From an uncultured Pyrinomonas sp. (GTDB taxonomy: Bacteria; Acidobacteriota; Blastocatellia; Pyrinomonadales; Pyrinomonadaceae): 22,836 bases of DNA. The notes under the pieces were generated by a model that worked only from the letters and a program-made list of their open reading frames with translations, searched no databases and was not told the DNA's origin. The DNA is taken from assembly GCA_937135995.1 (NCBI GenBank), contig CAKZOF010000203.1:1-22836 (forward strand), read 5' to 3'. This document shows, piece by piece, positions 1-8,212 of this stretch. Each line of letters begins with the position of its first letter. The first letter of the stretch is position 1. A program made the position numbers and the translations under genes.

Positions 1-318
1 TGGCTCCGTTTGCAGCGCCGTCGATGCCGGTGGCCCACCCGCGTTGGTCACACAGATGTCAACGTGCCCAGCGCGCGCGGCGACTTCGGCGATGAAGTCG
101 TTGGTCTCGCGCTCGTCGGTGACGTCGGCGCGCATCCCGACAGCGTCAACGCCGGTTTCGGCGCTGATTCGGCGTGCGGCTTCGGCGGCGTTCTCCGCGC
201 TGCGCGAGCAGAGGAACACGCGCGCCCCTTCGCGCGCCAGTTCCATCGCCGTTGCGAAGCCGATGCCGCGACTGGCGGCGGCGACCACGGCAACACGATC
301 ACGCAATCCGAGGTCCAT
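1..318 (-). CDS. SDR family oxidoreductase (N-terminal part, cut by window edge)
   Basis: The visible 106 residues are the N-terminal half of a short-chain dehydrogenase/reductase, a cytosolic NAD(P)-dependent enzyme. The Rossmann glycine motif reads AAASRGIG at residues 13-20 (usual form TGxSxGIG, so the first two positions deviate). An acidic D-V pair sits near residues 65-66, as expected for adenine binding. The NNAG motif reads TNAGGPPA at 91-98, and the GGPP extension is typical of one SDR subgroup often annotated as 3-oxoacyl-ACP reductase-like. The Ser-Tyr-Lys catalytic residues would lie beyond the window. The ATG at 318 fits the domain start. The gene lies 47 bp downstream of the SLOG-like gene on the same strand, so co-transcription is likely. 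Its substrate cannot be told from the sequence. Confidence 0.85.
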   Translation of the reverse strand, partial: MDLGLRDRVAVVAAASRGIGFATAMELAREGARVFLCSRSAENAAEAARRISAETGVDAVGMRADVTDERETNDFIAEVAARAGHVDICVTNAGGPPASTALQTEP

Positions 319-365
319 CCAGTGGCTCCTTTCATGCGCGGCGCGCTCGAGAAGTTTCGTCTCCT

Positions 366-923
366 TCAAACGCGGCGCGCTTCCAAACAGAGATCGAGCA
401 GTTCATCGGGATCGGAAGCCGACAACACGCGCGACGTCGTCCTTTTGGGAAAGGCGCGCAAAAGGTAGGACGCCTGATCGGCGACGCCGCCCGTGCCGGC
501 CAAACAGCCGATGATGCGCCCCTCGTCGTACGCAATCGTGAACTCGTTGAGCGACCCGATCGAACCGCCGATGAAGATCGCGATCTCGCACGAACGAACG
601 AGCACGACGTTTCTCCCTTTGAGGCCGAATCCCGTGTAGATGATCGCGTCGCAGGCATCGAGCGGCAGACCGTAGCTCGCCACGTGCTCGCGCTCGTCGG
701 TTGCGGGCGAGATACCGATGTGAAACGCTCCCGCAGCGCGCGCTGCTCGCCCGACGATGTACGGAACGCCGGTCGTCGCCCCGGTTAAAAGCACGACGCG
801 GCGCGCGGCGATAGCGCGCCCCAAGGCTGCTGCGCGCGCTTCGAGTTCGGCGCGCCCTTCCGCAGGCAACGTATCGGCTGCCGATCCCATGACGCCTATC
901 TTCACCAAACGTGGCGACGCCAT
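366..923 (-). CDS. SLOG/LOG-like Rossmann-fold nucleotide-binding protein
   Basis: A 185-residue protein that resembles the SLOG superfamily (LOG / TIGR00725-like). It starts with a beta strand and glycine turn (KIGVMGS, residues 8-14), then LLTGATTGVP (45-54) followed by a helix with AARAAG. GRNVVLVRSCEIAIFIGGSIG spans 103-123, and the family signature appears as GGSIGSLNEF (119-128) in place of the more usual GGxGTLxE. Family members bind nucleotides or act as phosphoribohydrolases or molybdenum-cofactor carriers; the changed signature makes an enzymatic call unsafe. I chose the ATG at 923, preceded by TAGGGCG as a Shine-Dalgarno-like stretch, over an in-frame TTG at 959. The gene is 74 bp downstream of the S9 peptidase and 47 bp upstream of the SDR gene, probably in one operon. 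Confidence 0.75.
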   Translation of the reverse strand: MASPRLVKIGVMGSAADTLPAEGRAELEARAAALGRAIAARRVVLLTGATTGVPYIVGRAARAAGAFHIGISPATDEREHVASYGLPLDACDAIIYTGFGLKGRNVVLVRSCEIAIFIGGSIGSLNEFTIAYDEGRIIGCLAGTGGVADQASYLLRAFPKRTTSRVLSASDPDELLDLCLEARRV

Positions 924-928
924 CGCCC

Positions 929-1021
929 TATTTCTTTCGGCACTTCTCGAATCTGTCAAGCTCCATCTAACGCCATGTTAACGCCAAAGGTGCTCCGTTA
1001 TTTCTTTCGGTACTTCTCGAA
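929..1021. repeat. Short direct repeat: S9 peptidase 3' end copied 70 bp downstream
   Basis: Bases 929-951 and 999-1021 are identical except for one base (22 of 23), spaced by exactly 70 bp. On the minus strand the first copy is the last codons of the S9 peptidase (FEKYRKK, stop TAA). The second would read FEKCRKK followed by TAG and lies immediately before the start codon of the SLOG-like gene. The bases between the copies do not match, so only this short piece is repeated. Confidence 0.8.
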
Positions 1022-3007
1022 CCATCCGCGCAAGTAGAGTATTTGCCAGAGTCTGTTGGATGGATGGCGCGGTCCGAGCGGCGCGTTGAAGCCGTGATAT
1101 TCGTCGTTCAAACGCACCATTACCGTATCGACTTTGCGCATCTTGAGCGCGCGGTAATATTGTTCGGTTTGCTCCATCGGCGTTCGTAGATCGAGTTCGC
1201 CCGTCAACAACATGGTCGGCGTCCGCACGTTGCCAACGTAGGTGAGCGGCGAACGGCGCAAGTGCTCCTGCGGGTCTTCCCACGGGAACTTCTTGAAGTT
1301 GTAGTACCAAGACGAACCGTCCGTCGTGCCGACGAAGCTATACCAATTGACCACTGGTTTCATCGCCACCGCCGCCGCGAAGCGGTCCGTGTGCCCGACG
1401 ATCCACGTCGTTAGCACGCCGCCGCCGGAACCACCACAGACGAATAGGTTGCGTTCATCGATGTAGCCGCGCTTGATGACCTCATCGACGCCGCGCATCA
1501 GGTCGATGTAGTCTTCACCGGGGTAGTTGTTTTTGATGGCATTGCCGAACGCCTGCCCGTAGCCGGTCGAACCGCGCGGATTGGTGTAGAGCACGACGTA
1601 GCCCTCGGCGGCGTGGTTTTGAAACTCGAAGTTGAAGCCGACACCATACATCGCATGCGGCCCGCCGTGAATGTAGAGAATAAGCGGATACTTTTTGCTC
1701 GGATCGAAGTCGGGTGGTTTGACGATCCACCCTTGAATCTTGAAGCCGCCAACCGAGTCGTACCAGATCTCTTCGACCTCGCCGAGCTTGCGCCCTTCAA
1801 GCAGGTCGTCGTTGACCGCCGTCAAGCGGCGAATCTCCGGGCGTTGGATGTTGAAGACAACGACGTCACCCGGTTGTTGCGGTCCGGCGAGCACGCCCGC
1901 GACCGTGCCGTCTTTGGCTATGGACGCAACGGTCAGTTGATGATTGCCGCGCGTGATCTGGCGCGGTGCGCCGCCGTTGACGGAGACGAACCACAGGTTG
2001 TTCGTCCCGCGATCTTCCGTCGTGAAGTAGATGCCGCTGCCATCCGCCGCCCAGTGTAGATCGTCGGGCGAACGATCGAAATCGGGCGTCAAGACGCGTT
2101 TGTTTCCGCCATCGGCATTCATCAAGTAGAGCTTTGAGACCGTGTAAGTGTCGTCCGTTTGGTCGTAGCCGGTGTAAGCGATCAACCGTCCATCTGGCGA
2201 AACGGTCGGTTCAACGTCCGGTCCGTCGCGATCGGTGAGCGGACGAATTTCGCGCGTACGCAGCGAGAGCCGGTAAATTTCGGTTCCGTTGCGCAGGTAC
2301 TCGGCATCGGGCTTGCGCACGCCGCTGAAGATGAGCGTGTCGGAGTCGGGCATCCATTCGGGTGCGCCGTGATTGTAGTCACCATCGGTCACTTGACGCG
2401 GCGTGCCGCCTTCGGCTGAGACGACGAAGATGTGTATGAAACCCTCGGGACGATATCCGGCGCCGTCGGCGCGGTAGTTCAAACGATCGATGACGCGCGG
2501 CGGATCGATCCACTTCGCCCCGTTCGGTTTGGGCGGCATCTTGACGTTGAAGGCGTTGCTCGCCGGAACGAGCATGTTGAAGGCGATCTTCTTGCCGTCG
2601 GGCGACCAGCGAAGGTTGGACGGCGAACGTTCGAGGCGGGTCAATTGCGTGGTGTCGCCCGTGTCCATCCATCGGACGAACACTTGCGTGCCCGCAGGCT
2701 GCCCCGGCGCGACGTAGGCGATGCGCGTGCCGTCGGGTGACCACTGCGGTTGCGATCCCTTGACGAGGAACCGATTGCGGCTTCCATCGACGTTCATGAT
2801 CCAGATCTCGTCTTCGTATTTGTCGTTGATTTTGTCTGTCCAGCGGCGCGTGTAGACGATTTGTCGTCCGTCGGGCGATAGTTGCGGCGCGGCAACATAC
2901 TCCCAATCGAGAAAAAGGTCGAGCGTCAGACGATCCTTTTGCGCCCACGCCGTCGCCATGCACGCCAAGACGAGCACCAGCGAGACGAAGAGCCTGCTCT
3001 TTTTCAT
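998..3007 (-). CDS. Secreted S9 family peptidase (prolyl oligopeptidase/acylaminoacyl-peptidase type)
   Basis: A 669-residue serine peptidase. An N-terminal signal peptide (Lys-Lys, hydrophobic residues 6-20, cleavage probably after AWA at 20-22) points to export to the periplasm. Residues about 35-400 form a TolB/PD40-like beta-propeller with repeated SPDG turns (44-47, 90-93, 135-138, 270-273). The C-terminal alpha/beta-hydrolase domain has the oxyanion motif HGGP (447-450), nucleophile motif GGSGGG with Ser527, acid Asp606 (GELDLRTP) and His638 (EYHGFN), so the triad is complete. The family cleaves short peptides or N-acylated amino acids; the exact specificity is not visible. The start is the ATG at 3007 because a GAGG lies 8 nt upstream and the signal peptide begins there; an upstream in-frame extension to 3109 is not supported. 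The last codons are echoed in the leader of the next gene (see the 929-1021 repeat). Confidence 0.93.
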   Translation of the reverse strand: MKKSRLFVSLVLVLACMATAWAQKDRLTLDLFLDWEYVAAPQLSPDGRQIVYTRRWTDKINDKYEDEIWIMNVDGSRNRFLVKGSQPQWSPDGTRIAYVAPGQPAGTQVFVRWMDTGDTTQLTRLERSPSNLRWSPDGKKIAFNMLVPASNAFNVKMPPKPNGAKWIDPPRVIDRLNYRADGAGYRPEGFIHIFVVSAEGGTPRQVTDGDYNHGAPEWMPDSDTLIFSGVRKPDAEYLRNGTEIYRLSLRTREIRPLTDRDGPDVEPTVSPDGRLIAYTGYDQTDDTYTVSKLYLMNADGGNKRVLTPDFDRSPDDLHWAADGSGIYFTTEDRGTNNLWFVSVNGGAPRQITRGNHQLTVASIAKDGTVAGVLAGPQQPGDVVVFNIQRPEIRRLTAVNDDLLEGRKLGEVEEIWYDSVGGFKIQGWIVKPPDFDPSKKYPLILYIHGGPHAMYGVGFNFEFQNHAAEGYVVLYTNPRGSTGYGQAFGNAIKNNYPGEDYIDLMRGVDEVIKRGYIDERNLFVCGGSGGGVLTTWIVGHTDRFAAAVAMKPVVNWYSFVGTTDGSSWYYNFKKFPWEDPQEHLRRSPLTYVGNVRTPTMLLTGELDLRTPMEQTEQYYRALKMRKVDTVMVRLNDEYHGFNAPLGPRHPSNRLWQILYLRGWFEKYRKK

Positions 3008-3068
3008 CTTCACATCCTCGATTTTCGGTATTGGCAAAGCGCGACGTCGCTCGCAGCGGAGCGCCACA

Positions 3069-3098
3069 ATCATAATGCGAAGCACGCCGATTTGCGAA
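3069..3098 (-). promoter_or_regulatory. Possible sigma-70 promoter for the S9 peptidase
   Basis: On the minus strand a -35-like TTCGCA (3098-3093) and a -10-like TATGAT (3074-3069) are separated by 18 bp, about 60 bp upstream of the peptidase ATG. The -10 matches the consensus at 5 of 6 bases and the -35 at 4 of 6. Confidence 0.4.
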
Positions 3099-3462
3099 TC
3101 CTCGTCCACGCCAATCGCCTTCGTTGCGGGCGAGAGCCGATTCCGCTGGCGCGCTTCGCTTCGCGGCTAGCGCGAGTTGCTTGATCGCCATTGTTTCGTT
3201 TGCGCGCTGTTTCTCCGCGAGCGGCGTTGCTGGACCGGTATCGGCAAAAACGTGGTGAATGGGACCGCGCTCTCACGCGCCAAGCCCTTTGCGTCTTTCT
3301 GAACGGCTCGTCGCGTTTTGACCGATCAGTTTGCCCACTGGCGCGCTCGTGCGCCGCGCTCGATGGGGCTTCACCGCAGCGGGTAACCCTTGCGTTTCAA
3401 AACAGTTAACAGCGTGGCATGGCGTCCGCCAGCGATTGGCACGAGGCTTGTTTAGCAAACGG

Positions 3463-3528
3463 GTGCGGCTGGCAGCTTCCACTTGGGAAGCTCACGGGCC
3501 CACCGCACGGGGTCCGGACCAGCCGCAC
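3463..3528 (+). ncRNA. Candidate structured leader RNA (three-way junction)
   Basis: Three helices nest in 66 nt. P1 is 10 perfect pairs: GTGCGGCTGG (3463-3472) with CCAGCCGCAC (3519-3528). P2 is 7 perfect pairs: AGCTTCC (3474-3480) with GGAAGCT (3486-3492), closing a 5-nt ACTTG loop. P3 is 7 pairs with one G-U: CGGGCCC (3495-3501) with GGGTCCG (3510-3516), closing an 8-nt loop. Only five bases are unpaired at the junction. I do not recognise a known riboswitch class: the conserved bases of GEMM c-di-GMP, TPP, cobalamin and purine aptamers are absent. The structure could also form from the minus strand, or be a cruciform or extragenic palindrome. The plus strand is favoured by the terminator-like hairpin downstream. 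Confidence 0.45.
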
Positions 3529-3529
3529 G

Positions 3530-3542
3530 GATTTGACAAATC
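3530..3542. promoter_or_regulatory. 13-bp dyad overlapping a perfect -35 hexamer
   Basis: GATTTGACAAATC is a perfect inverted repeat (6-bp arms, 1-bp centre) and contains TTGACA (3533-3538). No acceptable -10 box lies 16-19 bp downstream on the plus strand, so promoter function is uncertain. It may be a small operator or chance. Confidence 0.3.
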
Positions 3543-3645
3543 GAGGTCGAAGACGCGCGACGCGACATCTTCCAGATCCGCTGTGCTCACCCTGTCCGCG
3601 CAGGCCACGAGTGCCCCTTTGTTCGATGAGCCTGCCGCTTGCCCC

Positions 3646-3710
3646 GTCCGTCGCCGAGGGCGAACGAGCGCATTGCCCCGCGCCGCGCTCTCGGCGACGG
3701 ATCTTTTTCT
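3646..3710 (+). terminator. Terminator-like hairpin 45 bp upstream of the c-di-GMP gene (possible attenuator)
   Basis: The stem pairs CCGTCGCCGAGGGCG (3648-3662) with CGCTCTCGGCGACGG (3686-3700). That is 15 pairs with one G-U, and an A-T pair at 3647/3701 extends it. The loop is 23 nt. It is followed directly by ATCTTTTTCT (3701-3710), giving the U-rich tail of an intrinsic terminator on the plus strand only. No plus-strand gene lies upstream within the window's divergent gap, so the RNA it would end must start inside that gap: either a small RNA or the leader of the downstream gene. Confidence 0.6.
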
Positions 3711-3753
3711 CCCTCGCAACCCGTAGACCGATTCTGTTCGTGTTGGATCGGAG

Positions 3754-5718
3754 ATGATGAACAGTGCCTCACAGAAAGACCGGAGCGCCAAAAAAGACTT
3801 TGCCGCAAGCGGGAGAACAGACCGGACGCGCGTTCGTGCCGTTTCGTTGTTGCTCGCGTCGACCATTTTGATGGGGTTGGTGGTCGCCGTTGCCATGTTG
3901 TGCGGCGGTCTGATCGTGCGCTTCGATGGCGCGCACGCGGCGCTTGCGATGACGATCTTCGGCGCGACCTATGCCACCTATAGGGTCTGTTGTCAACGGT
4001 TCGAGATGGCGGCTCAGCGCGCCGCTGCGCTCGAAGAGCTTTATCTAGCGACGCTCGAATCGCTCGCGGCGGCCATCGATGCCAAAGATCAAATGACGCA
4101 TCACCACGTGCGGCGCGTGCAAATCTACGCTGCCGGCACCGGACGTGCGCTCGGACTGCGCGACGACGAGATCGAAGCGCTGCGCGCCGGCGCGTTGCTG
4201 CACGACATCGGCAAGCTCGCCGTGCCCGATCACATCTTGAACAAACCGGGCGATCTGACCGTGGCTGAGTTCGAGAAGATGAAGGCGCACACCATCATCG
4301 GCGCGCAGCTTCTCGAAAGCATCAGTTTCCCTTATCCGGTCGTGCCTGTGATCCGCCACCATCACGAACGTTGGAACGGAACAGGGCACCCGGACGGCTT
4401 GCGCGGCGAGCAGATCCCGATCACGGCGCGCATCCTCGCCGTGGTCGATTGCTTCGATGCCCTTCGCGAGGATCGGCCGTATCGGCCTGGCAAGTCGCGC
4501 CGCGAGGCGTGCGACTTCTTGCGACAGTACTCGGGCATCTATTTCGATCCGCGCGTCGTCGAGGTGTTCCTCGCGCATCTGCCGCGTTTCGAAGCCGAGA
4601 TCGAAGCGCGCGGACTCGGTATCGGCACGCGAAACGAGCACACGCTGCCAGCGCTCGTCGAGATACGGCGGGCGCATCGCGAAGTCTATGCCCTTTACGA
4701 GATCGCCAGTTCCTTCGGCTCGTCTTTGCGCGTCGAGGATACGGCCGCCATCATCGCCGACAAAGTCGGACACATCGTTCCGTTCGACACTTGCGCCATC
4801 TACGTCTACGATGAAACGTGCAACTACGCGCGTGTGCTGCACGCCGTCGGACGCAATGCTGCGGCCATCGCCGGGCGATGTGTGGCACCGGGCGAGGGCA
4901 TCATCGGGTTTGTGCTGGCCAACAGAATCGCTGTCTCCGAGTTGGATCCAATGATCGATTTCGCCGGGCTGGAACTCGAGTCGGACGAGGCCTATCGTTC
5001 GGTCCTGGTCTTGCCGCTTTGCAAAGAGGAACGACTTCTCGGCGCGCTGGCCATCTACGCCATGGAGCCGAATCGCTACACCGAAGATCATCGCCGTTTG
5101 CTCGACACGGTGGCGCGCCTTGCTTCCGACGCGCTCGCCAATGCGCTGCATCACGCAGCGGCCGAATCACACGCGCTCACCGATGCGCTCACGGGATTGC
5201 CGAACACGCGGGCCTTGCAGATGCGCTTCGAAGAGGAAGCGGCACGCACGCGCCGCACGGGACGCCCTTTTCAGCTTATCATGCTCGATCTCGACGATTT
5301 CAAAAAGGTCAACGATACTTTCGGACACAAGGTCGGCGATCAGTTGCTGCGCGAAATAGCCCGCCGCCTGCAAACGCAACTGCGCGACTACGACTTTTTG
5401 GCCCGCTATGCCGGCGACGAATTCGTCGCGCTGGTCCACGATTTGACGGCGGAGCAAGTCGACGACCTGCGGCAGCGCATCGAGCGCACGATCTTCGATT
5501 TTTCGCTCCACGTGCGCGGCAACGAGCACGCGCGCGTCGGCGTGAGCATCGGCGCGGCAAGTTTCGGTCTCGACGGCGAAACACTCGATGAGTTGCTGGT
5601 CGCTGCCGACCAAGAGATGTACACGGCAAAGTTCGCGCGCAAGCGCATGCGCGCGCGACTCGGGAACAAGGGGGGCGCAGGAGAAGGCAACTCGCTCGCC
5701 TCGTCGGCGGTGAATTGA
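3754..5718 (+). CDS. Membrane HD-GYP / GAF / GGDEF c-di-GMP turnover protein
   Basis: A 654-residue signalling protein that combines both c-di-GMP activities. Two hydrophobic segments (about 30-52 and 58-78) anchor it in the inner membrane. The HD-GYP phosphodiesterase domain (about 95-280) has HDIGK at 150-154 and HHHERWNGTGHP at 202-213, so the GYP triplet is GHP here while the metal-binding His/Asp residues are kept. A GAF sensor domain follows (about 310-465), then a GGDEF diguanylate cyclase domain (about 475-640). Its signature reads AGDEF (553-557), a common active variant, and an inhibitory-site RxxD (RDYD, 544-547) lies five residues before it. The domain order suggests ligand-controlled switching between making and breaking c-di-GMP. 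Two ATGs (3754, 3757) follow a GGATCGGAG stretch; I use the first. A terminator-like hairpin in the leader suggests control by attenuation. Confidence 0.9.
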   Translation: MMNSASQKDRSAKKDFAASGRTDRTRVRAVSLLLASTILMGLVVAVAMLCGGLIVRFDGAHAALAMTIFGATYATYRVCCQRFEMAAQRAAALEELYLATLESLAAAIDAKDQMTHHHVRRVQIYAAGTGRALGLRDDEIEALRAGALLHDIGKLAVPDHILNKPGDLTVAEFEKMKAHTIIGAQLLESISFPYPVVPVIRHHHERWNGTGHPDGLRGEQIPITARILAVVDCFDALREDRPYRPGKSRREACDFLRQYSGIYFDPRVVEVFLAHLPRFEAEIEARGLGIGTRNEHTLPALVEIRRAHREVYALYEIASSFGSSLRVEDTAAIIADKVGHIVPFDTCAIYVYDETCNYARVLHAVGRNAAAIAGRCVAPGEGIIGFVLANRIAVSELDPMIDFAGLELESDEAYRSVLVLPLCKEERLLGALAIYAMEPNRYTEDHRRLLDTVARLASDALANALHHAAAESHALTDALTGLPNTRALQMRFEEEAARTRRTGRPFQLIMLDLDDFKKVNDTFGHKVGDQLLREIARRLQTQLRDYDFLARYAGDEFVALVHDLTAEQVDDLRQRIERTIFDFSLHVRGNEHARVGVSIGAASFGLDGETLDELLVAADQEMYTAKFARKRMRARLGNKGGAGEGNSLASSAVN

Positions 5719-5790
5719 CGACCGTCGAGACGAGCGCCCAGATCACGAGGGCAGCCTCGGCATGGGGGAGAAAGGAGGCGAACAAAATCC

Positions 5791-5820
5791 TTGACACGCA
5801 GCGGTTGCTTCGCTTTCAAT
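5791..5820 (+). promoter_or_regulatory. Probable sigma-70 promoter of the histidine kinase gene
   Basis: A perfect TTGACA (5791-5796), an 18-bp spacer and TTCAAT (5815-5820, 4 of 6 matches) lie 79 bp upstream of the kinase ATG. The kinase may thus be transcribed separately from the c-di-GMP gene 181 bp upstream. Confidence 0.5.
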
Positions 5821-5899
5821 CCAACATAGCCAGTGGCTTCGGCGCTGGCAAGCGTGCGGCGTCGGGGCGCAAGCGCCTCGATGGCGAGCGAGGAGCAGC

Positions 5900-7927
5900 A
5901 TGGCAACCGGGTCGAGCCGCCGCAGCGAACGCGCCACCGTGCTCGTCGTCGATGAATCGGCGGGCACGCGCCATCGTCTGCAACGCGCGCTCGAAAGCAG
6001 CGGCTACCGCGTCGTCGTGGCAACGGATGCGCCTTCTGCCTTGCAGTCCTTCCATCGCGAAGGTTGCGATTTGATCATCCTCGCGGCAGAGCTTCAAGGC
6101 GTCGATGGCCTTGCGCTCTGCCGTCTGTTACGAGCGCAGAGCATGGCCCGACGCACGCCGATCATCATCTTGTCTGAAAACGGCGACGAAGAGCAGAAGG
6201 TCGCTGCTTTTGCCGCCGGCGCGAACGATTACCTCGTCAAACCGGTCGCCGCGCGCGAACTGGTGTCGCGCGCCGATGCCCACTTGGACGCCGCCCGGCG
6301 CGAACAAGCGCTCGTCGGCACCAATCGCGAACTGAGCTTCCTCGCCGATCTGGGGCGCGGCCTGCTCTGCGCGTTGGAACCGGAGCAGGTCGTTCGGCGC
6401 GTCGCGGGCGCCACCTACGAAGGCACCGGTGCCGATTTGTGCGCCGCGTTCGCCGCTGGGCCGGAAGGCGAAGTGGCTTGCGTCTTCGACCGCGAAGGCG
6501 TTGCCAGCGGCGAAGCGTTGCTGCGCTTGGACCGGCTGCGCCGTTGGCTTGCGCGCACGCCGACGGCCCCGCTGCGCCTTGCCGATAAACGACGCTTTTT
6601 TCTCCATGACAACGCGCACGCCATCGAATACGTCACGCCGTTGCGATTTGGCAGCCGGGCACTGGGGGCGCTCATCATCGCCTTCGATCGCGAAGCAGGG
6701 CTAGCCGACAACGAAACGCGGCTGGTGGAAGCCGCCGCACAGTTCGCTGCGCTGGCGCTGCACATCGCCACGCTTTACGCCGCCGCGCAGCGCTCTTCGG
6801 CTGATCTGGCAAAAGAGGTCGCCGCCCGAACCGCCGAGATCGAAGCGCAGCGCCGTTTCACCGAAGCGATCATCGACAACCTGCCCGTTTCGCTCTACGT
6901 CGTGGATCGCGAGCTGCGGATCGTCGCGTGGAATCGAACGCGCGAGTTGGGCGGACAGGGCGTTCCGCGCGAAGAAGCGTTGGGGAAGACCATCTTCGAA
7001 GTCTTGACCAAACAGCCGCGCGAAGTTTTGGAACGCGAGTTCAAACACGTCTTCGAAACCGGCGAGATCGTCCGCGTCGAGCAAGAGGCCGTGTCGCCCG
7101 ATGGGACCAAGCGCCACTGGCTGGTCAGCAAGATCCCGATGCGCGTTGAGGGCGACGAGATCTCGCACGTGATCGCCATTGGCGAGGATGTCACCGCACG
7201 CGTCGAAGCAAGCCGCGCCGTCGCGCGCGCCGAAAAGCTGGCCGCCGTCGGTCGGTTGGCCGCTGGCGTGGTCCACGAAATAAACAATCCACTGGCGACG
7301 ATCTCGGCTTGCGCCGAAGCACTCGAAGCGCGCGTGGCAGAGGGCGCTTTCGGTGACGCCGACAACCTCGAAGATCTGCGCGAGTATCTCGGCTTGATTC
7401 GCAGCGAGGCGTTTCGTTGCAAGGCGATCACCAACGGACTGCTCGATTTCAGTCGCGCGCGTTCGGGCGAACGCGCCCCTGTCTCGGTCGCTTCCGTCAT
7501 CGCCTCGGCGGCTCGTCTGGTGGCGCACCAGCAGCGCAACGCGCACATCGAGATCCGCGTGGAGACGGAAAAGGGCCTGCCTCCGGTCTCCGCCGATCAA
7601 GGGCAGTTGCAGCAAGCGATCATCGCGCTCGCCACCAACGCCGTTGATGCCATGCCTGAAGGCGGCGTGTTGCGCCTGTCGGCGCGTCACGAACGAGGGC
7701 AGGTCATCATCGAGGTGAGCGATACCGGTGTCGGCATTCCGCCGGAGACGCTACCGAAGATCTTCGATCCGTTCTTCACGACCAAAGAGGTCGGACGCGG
7801 CACAGGTTTGGGTCTCGCCGTCTGTTATGGCATCGTCACCGACCACGGCGGTCGCATCAGCGTGGAGTCAAGCGTCGGCAAGGGAACGACCTTCACGATC
7901 AGTCTGCCTGCGCTTGCCGAGACTTAG
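5900..7927 (+). CDS. Histidine kinase with pseudo-receiver, GAF and PAS domains
   Basis: A 675-residue cytosolic sensor kinase with no membrane segment. An N-terminal receiver-like domain (about 12-130) keeps the acidic pair (D18, E19) and Lys114 of LVKP, but the phospho-acceptor position is Ala62 (DLIILAAEL where Asp is expected). It probably cannot be phosphorylated. A GAF domain follows (about 145-295), a coiled-coil-like linker (295-325), then a PAS domain (about 322-440) with [18 protein letters not shown] at its start. HisKA carries the phospho-accepting His459 in VVHEINNP. The HATPase domain has the N box (ATNAVDAM, Asn580), G1 (DTGVGIPP, 608-615), F box (FDPFFTT) and G2 (GRGTGLGLA, 632-640). 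The ATG at 5900 has GAGGAG about 7 nt upstream. The sigma-54 activator that starts 381 bp downstream is the likely partner. Confidence 0.93.
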   Translation: MATGSSRRSERATVLVVDESAGTRHRLQRALESSGYRVVVATDAPSALQSFHREGCDLIILAAELQGVDGLALCRLLRAQSMARRTPIIILSENGDEEQKVAAFAAGANDYLVKPVAARELVSRADAHLDAARREQALVGTNRELSFLADLGRGLLCALEPEQVVRRVAGATYEGTGADLCAAFAAGPEGEVACVFDREGVASGEALLRLDRLRRWLARTPTAPLRLADKRRFFLHDNAHAIEYVTPLRFGSRALGALIIAFDREAGLADNETRLVEAAAQFAALALHIATLYAAAQRSSADLAKEVAARTAEIEAQRRFTEAIIDNLPVSLYVVDRELRIVAWNRTRELGGQGVPREEALGKTIFEVLTKQPREVLEREFKHVFETGEIVRVEQEAVSPDGTKRHWLVSKIPMRVEGDEISHVIAIGEDVTARVEASRAVARAEKLAAVGRLAAGVVHEINNPLATISACAEALEARVAEGAFGDADNLEDLREYLGLIRSEAFRCKAITNGLLDFSRARSGERAPVSVASVIASAARLVAHQQRNAHIEIRVETEKGLPPVSADQGQLQQAIIALATNAVDAMPEGGVLRLSARHERGQVIIEVSDTGVGIPPETLPKIFDPFFTTKEVGRGTGLGLAVCYGIVTDHGGRISVESSVGKGTTFTISLPALAET

Positions 7928-8212
7928 AGCTTCTGCTTCCCCCAGAGGCAACGCGCGACGAGCGCGCGCCTTCTCGTCTGAAGCTGCTTTTGCGGTCTTT
8001 CTGTTACCATATCCATCCCGCTTTTGGCTCTTCATCCTTGGACTGTCTCGAAAAGAACGGAGTAATCGCTGTTTCCCGTTGCTGTGCCCGACTTGCCTTT
8101 GTCACGGCGTCGCTGGCGCAGTGCCGTGGTTGCGTGGCTTTTCCTGTTGTCATGCTCCGCTCGTCTTCAGTTCAAACTCGCCTCGAAAGAAGTGATGCGC
8201 CAAAGCGTTTTG

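Larger units (their letters stand above)
3008..3753. other. 746-bp divergent intergenic region with structured RNA signals
   Basis: This gap separates the minus-strand S9 peptidase from the plus-strand c-di-GMP gene. No reading frame in it resembles a protein: the frames are arginine- and serine-rich and lack ribosome sites. The part next to the peptidase holds its possible promoter (3069-3098). The other half holds, in order, a compact three-way-junction fold (3463-3528), a 13-bp dyad containing a perfect TTGACA (3530-3542) and a strong terminator-like hairpin (3646-3710). These are listed separately. I see no convincing plus-strand promoter between 3100 and 3460. Confidence 0.7.

Noticed and set aside
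3270..3345. Minus-strand GGGCAAAC followed by GACGCAAAG, resembling parts of a GEMM c-di-GMP riboswitch
   Set aside because: The spacing is too long and the required GGTAGC...GGTTACC half is missing.
4045..5154. Long open frame (369 codons) on the minus strand across the c-di-GMP gene
   Set aside because: It is antisense to a clear domain protein; long open antisense frames are expected at this GC content and the translation shows no domain.
8020..8140. Possible sigma-54 (-24/-12) promoter upstream of the NtrC-type gene
   Set aside because: TGGC elements occur but none has TTGC at the correct spacing.
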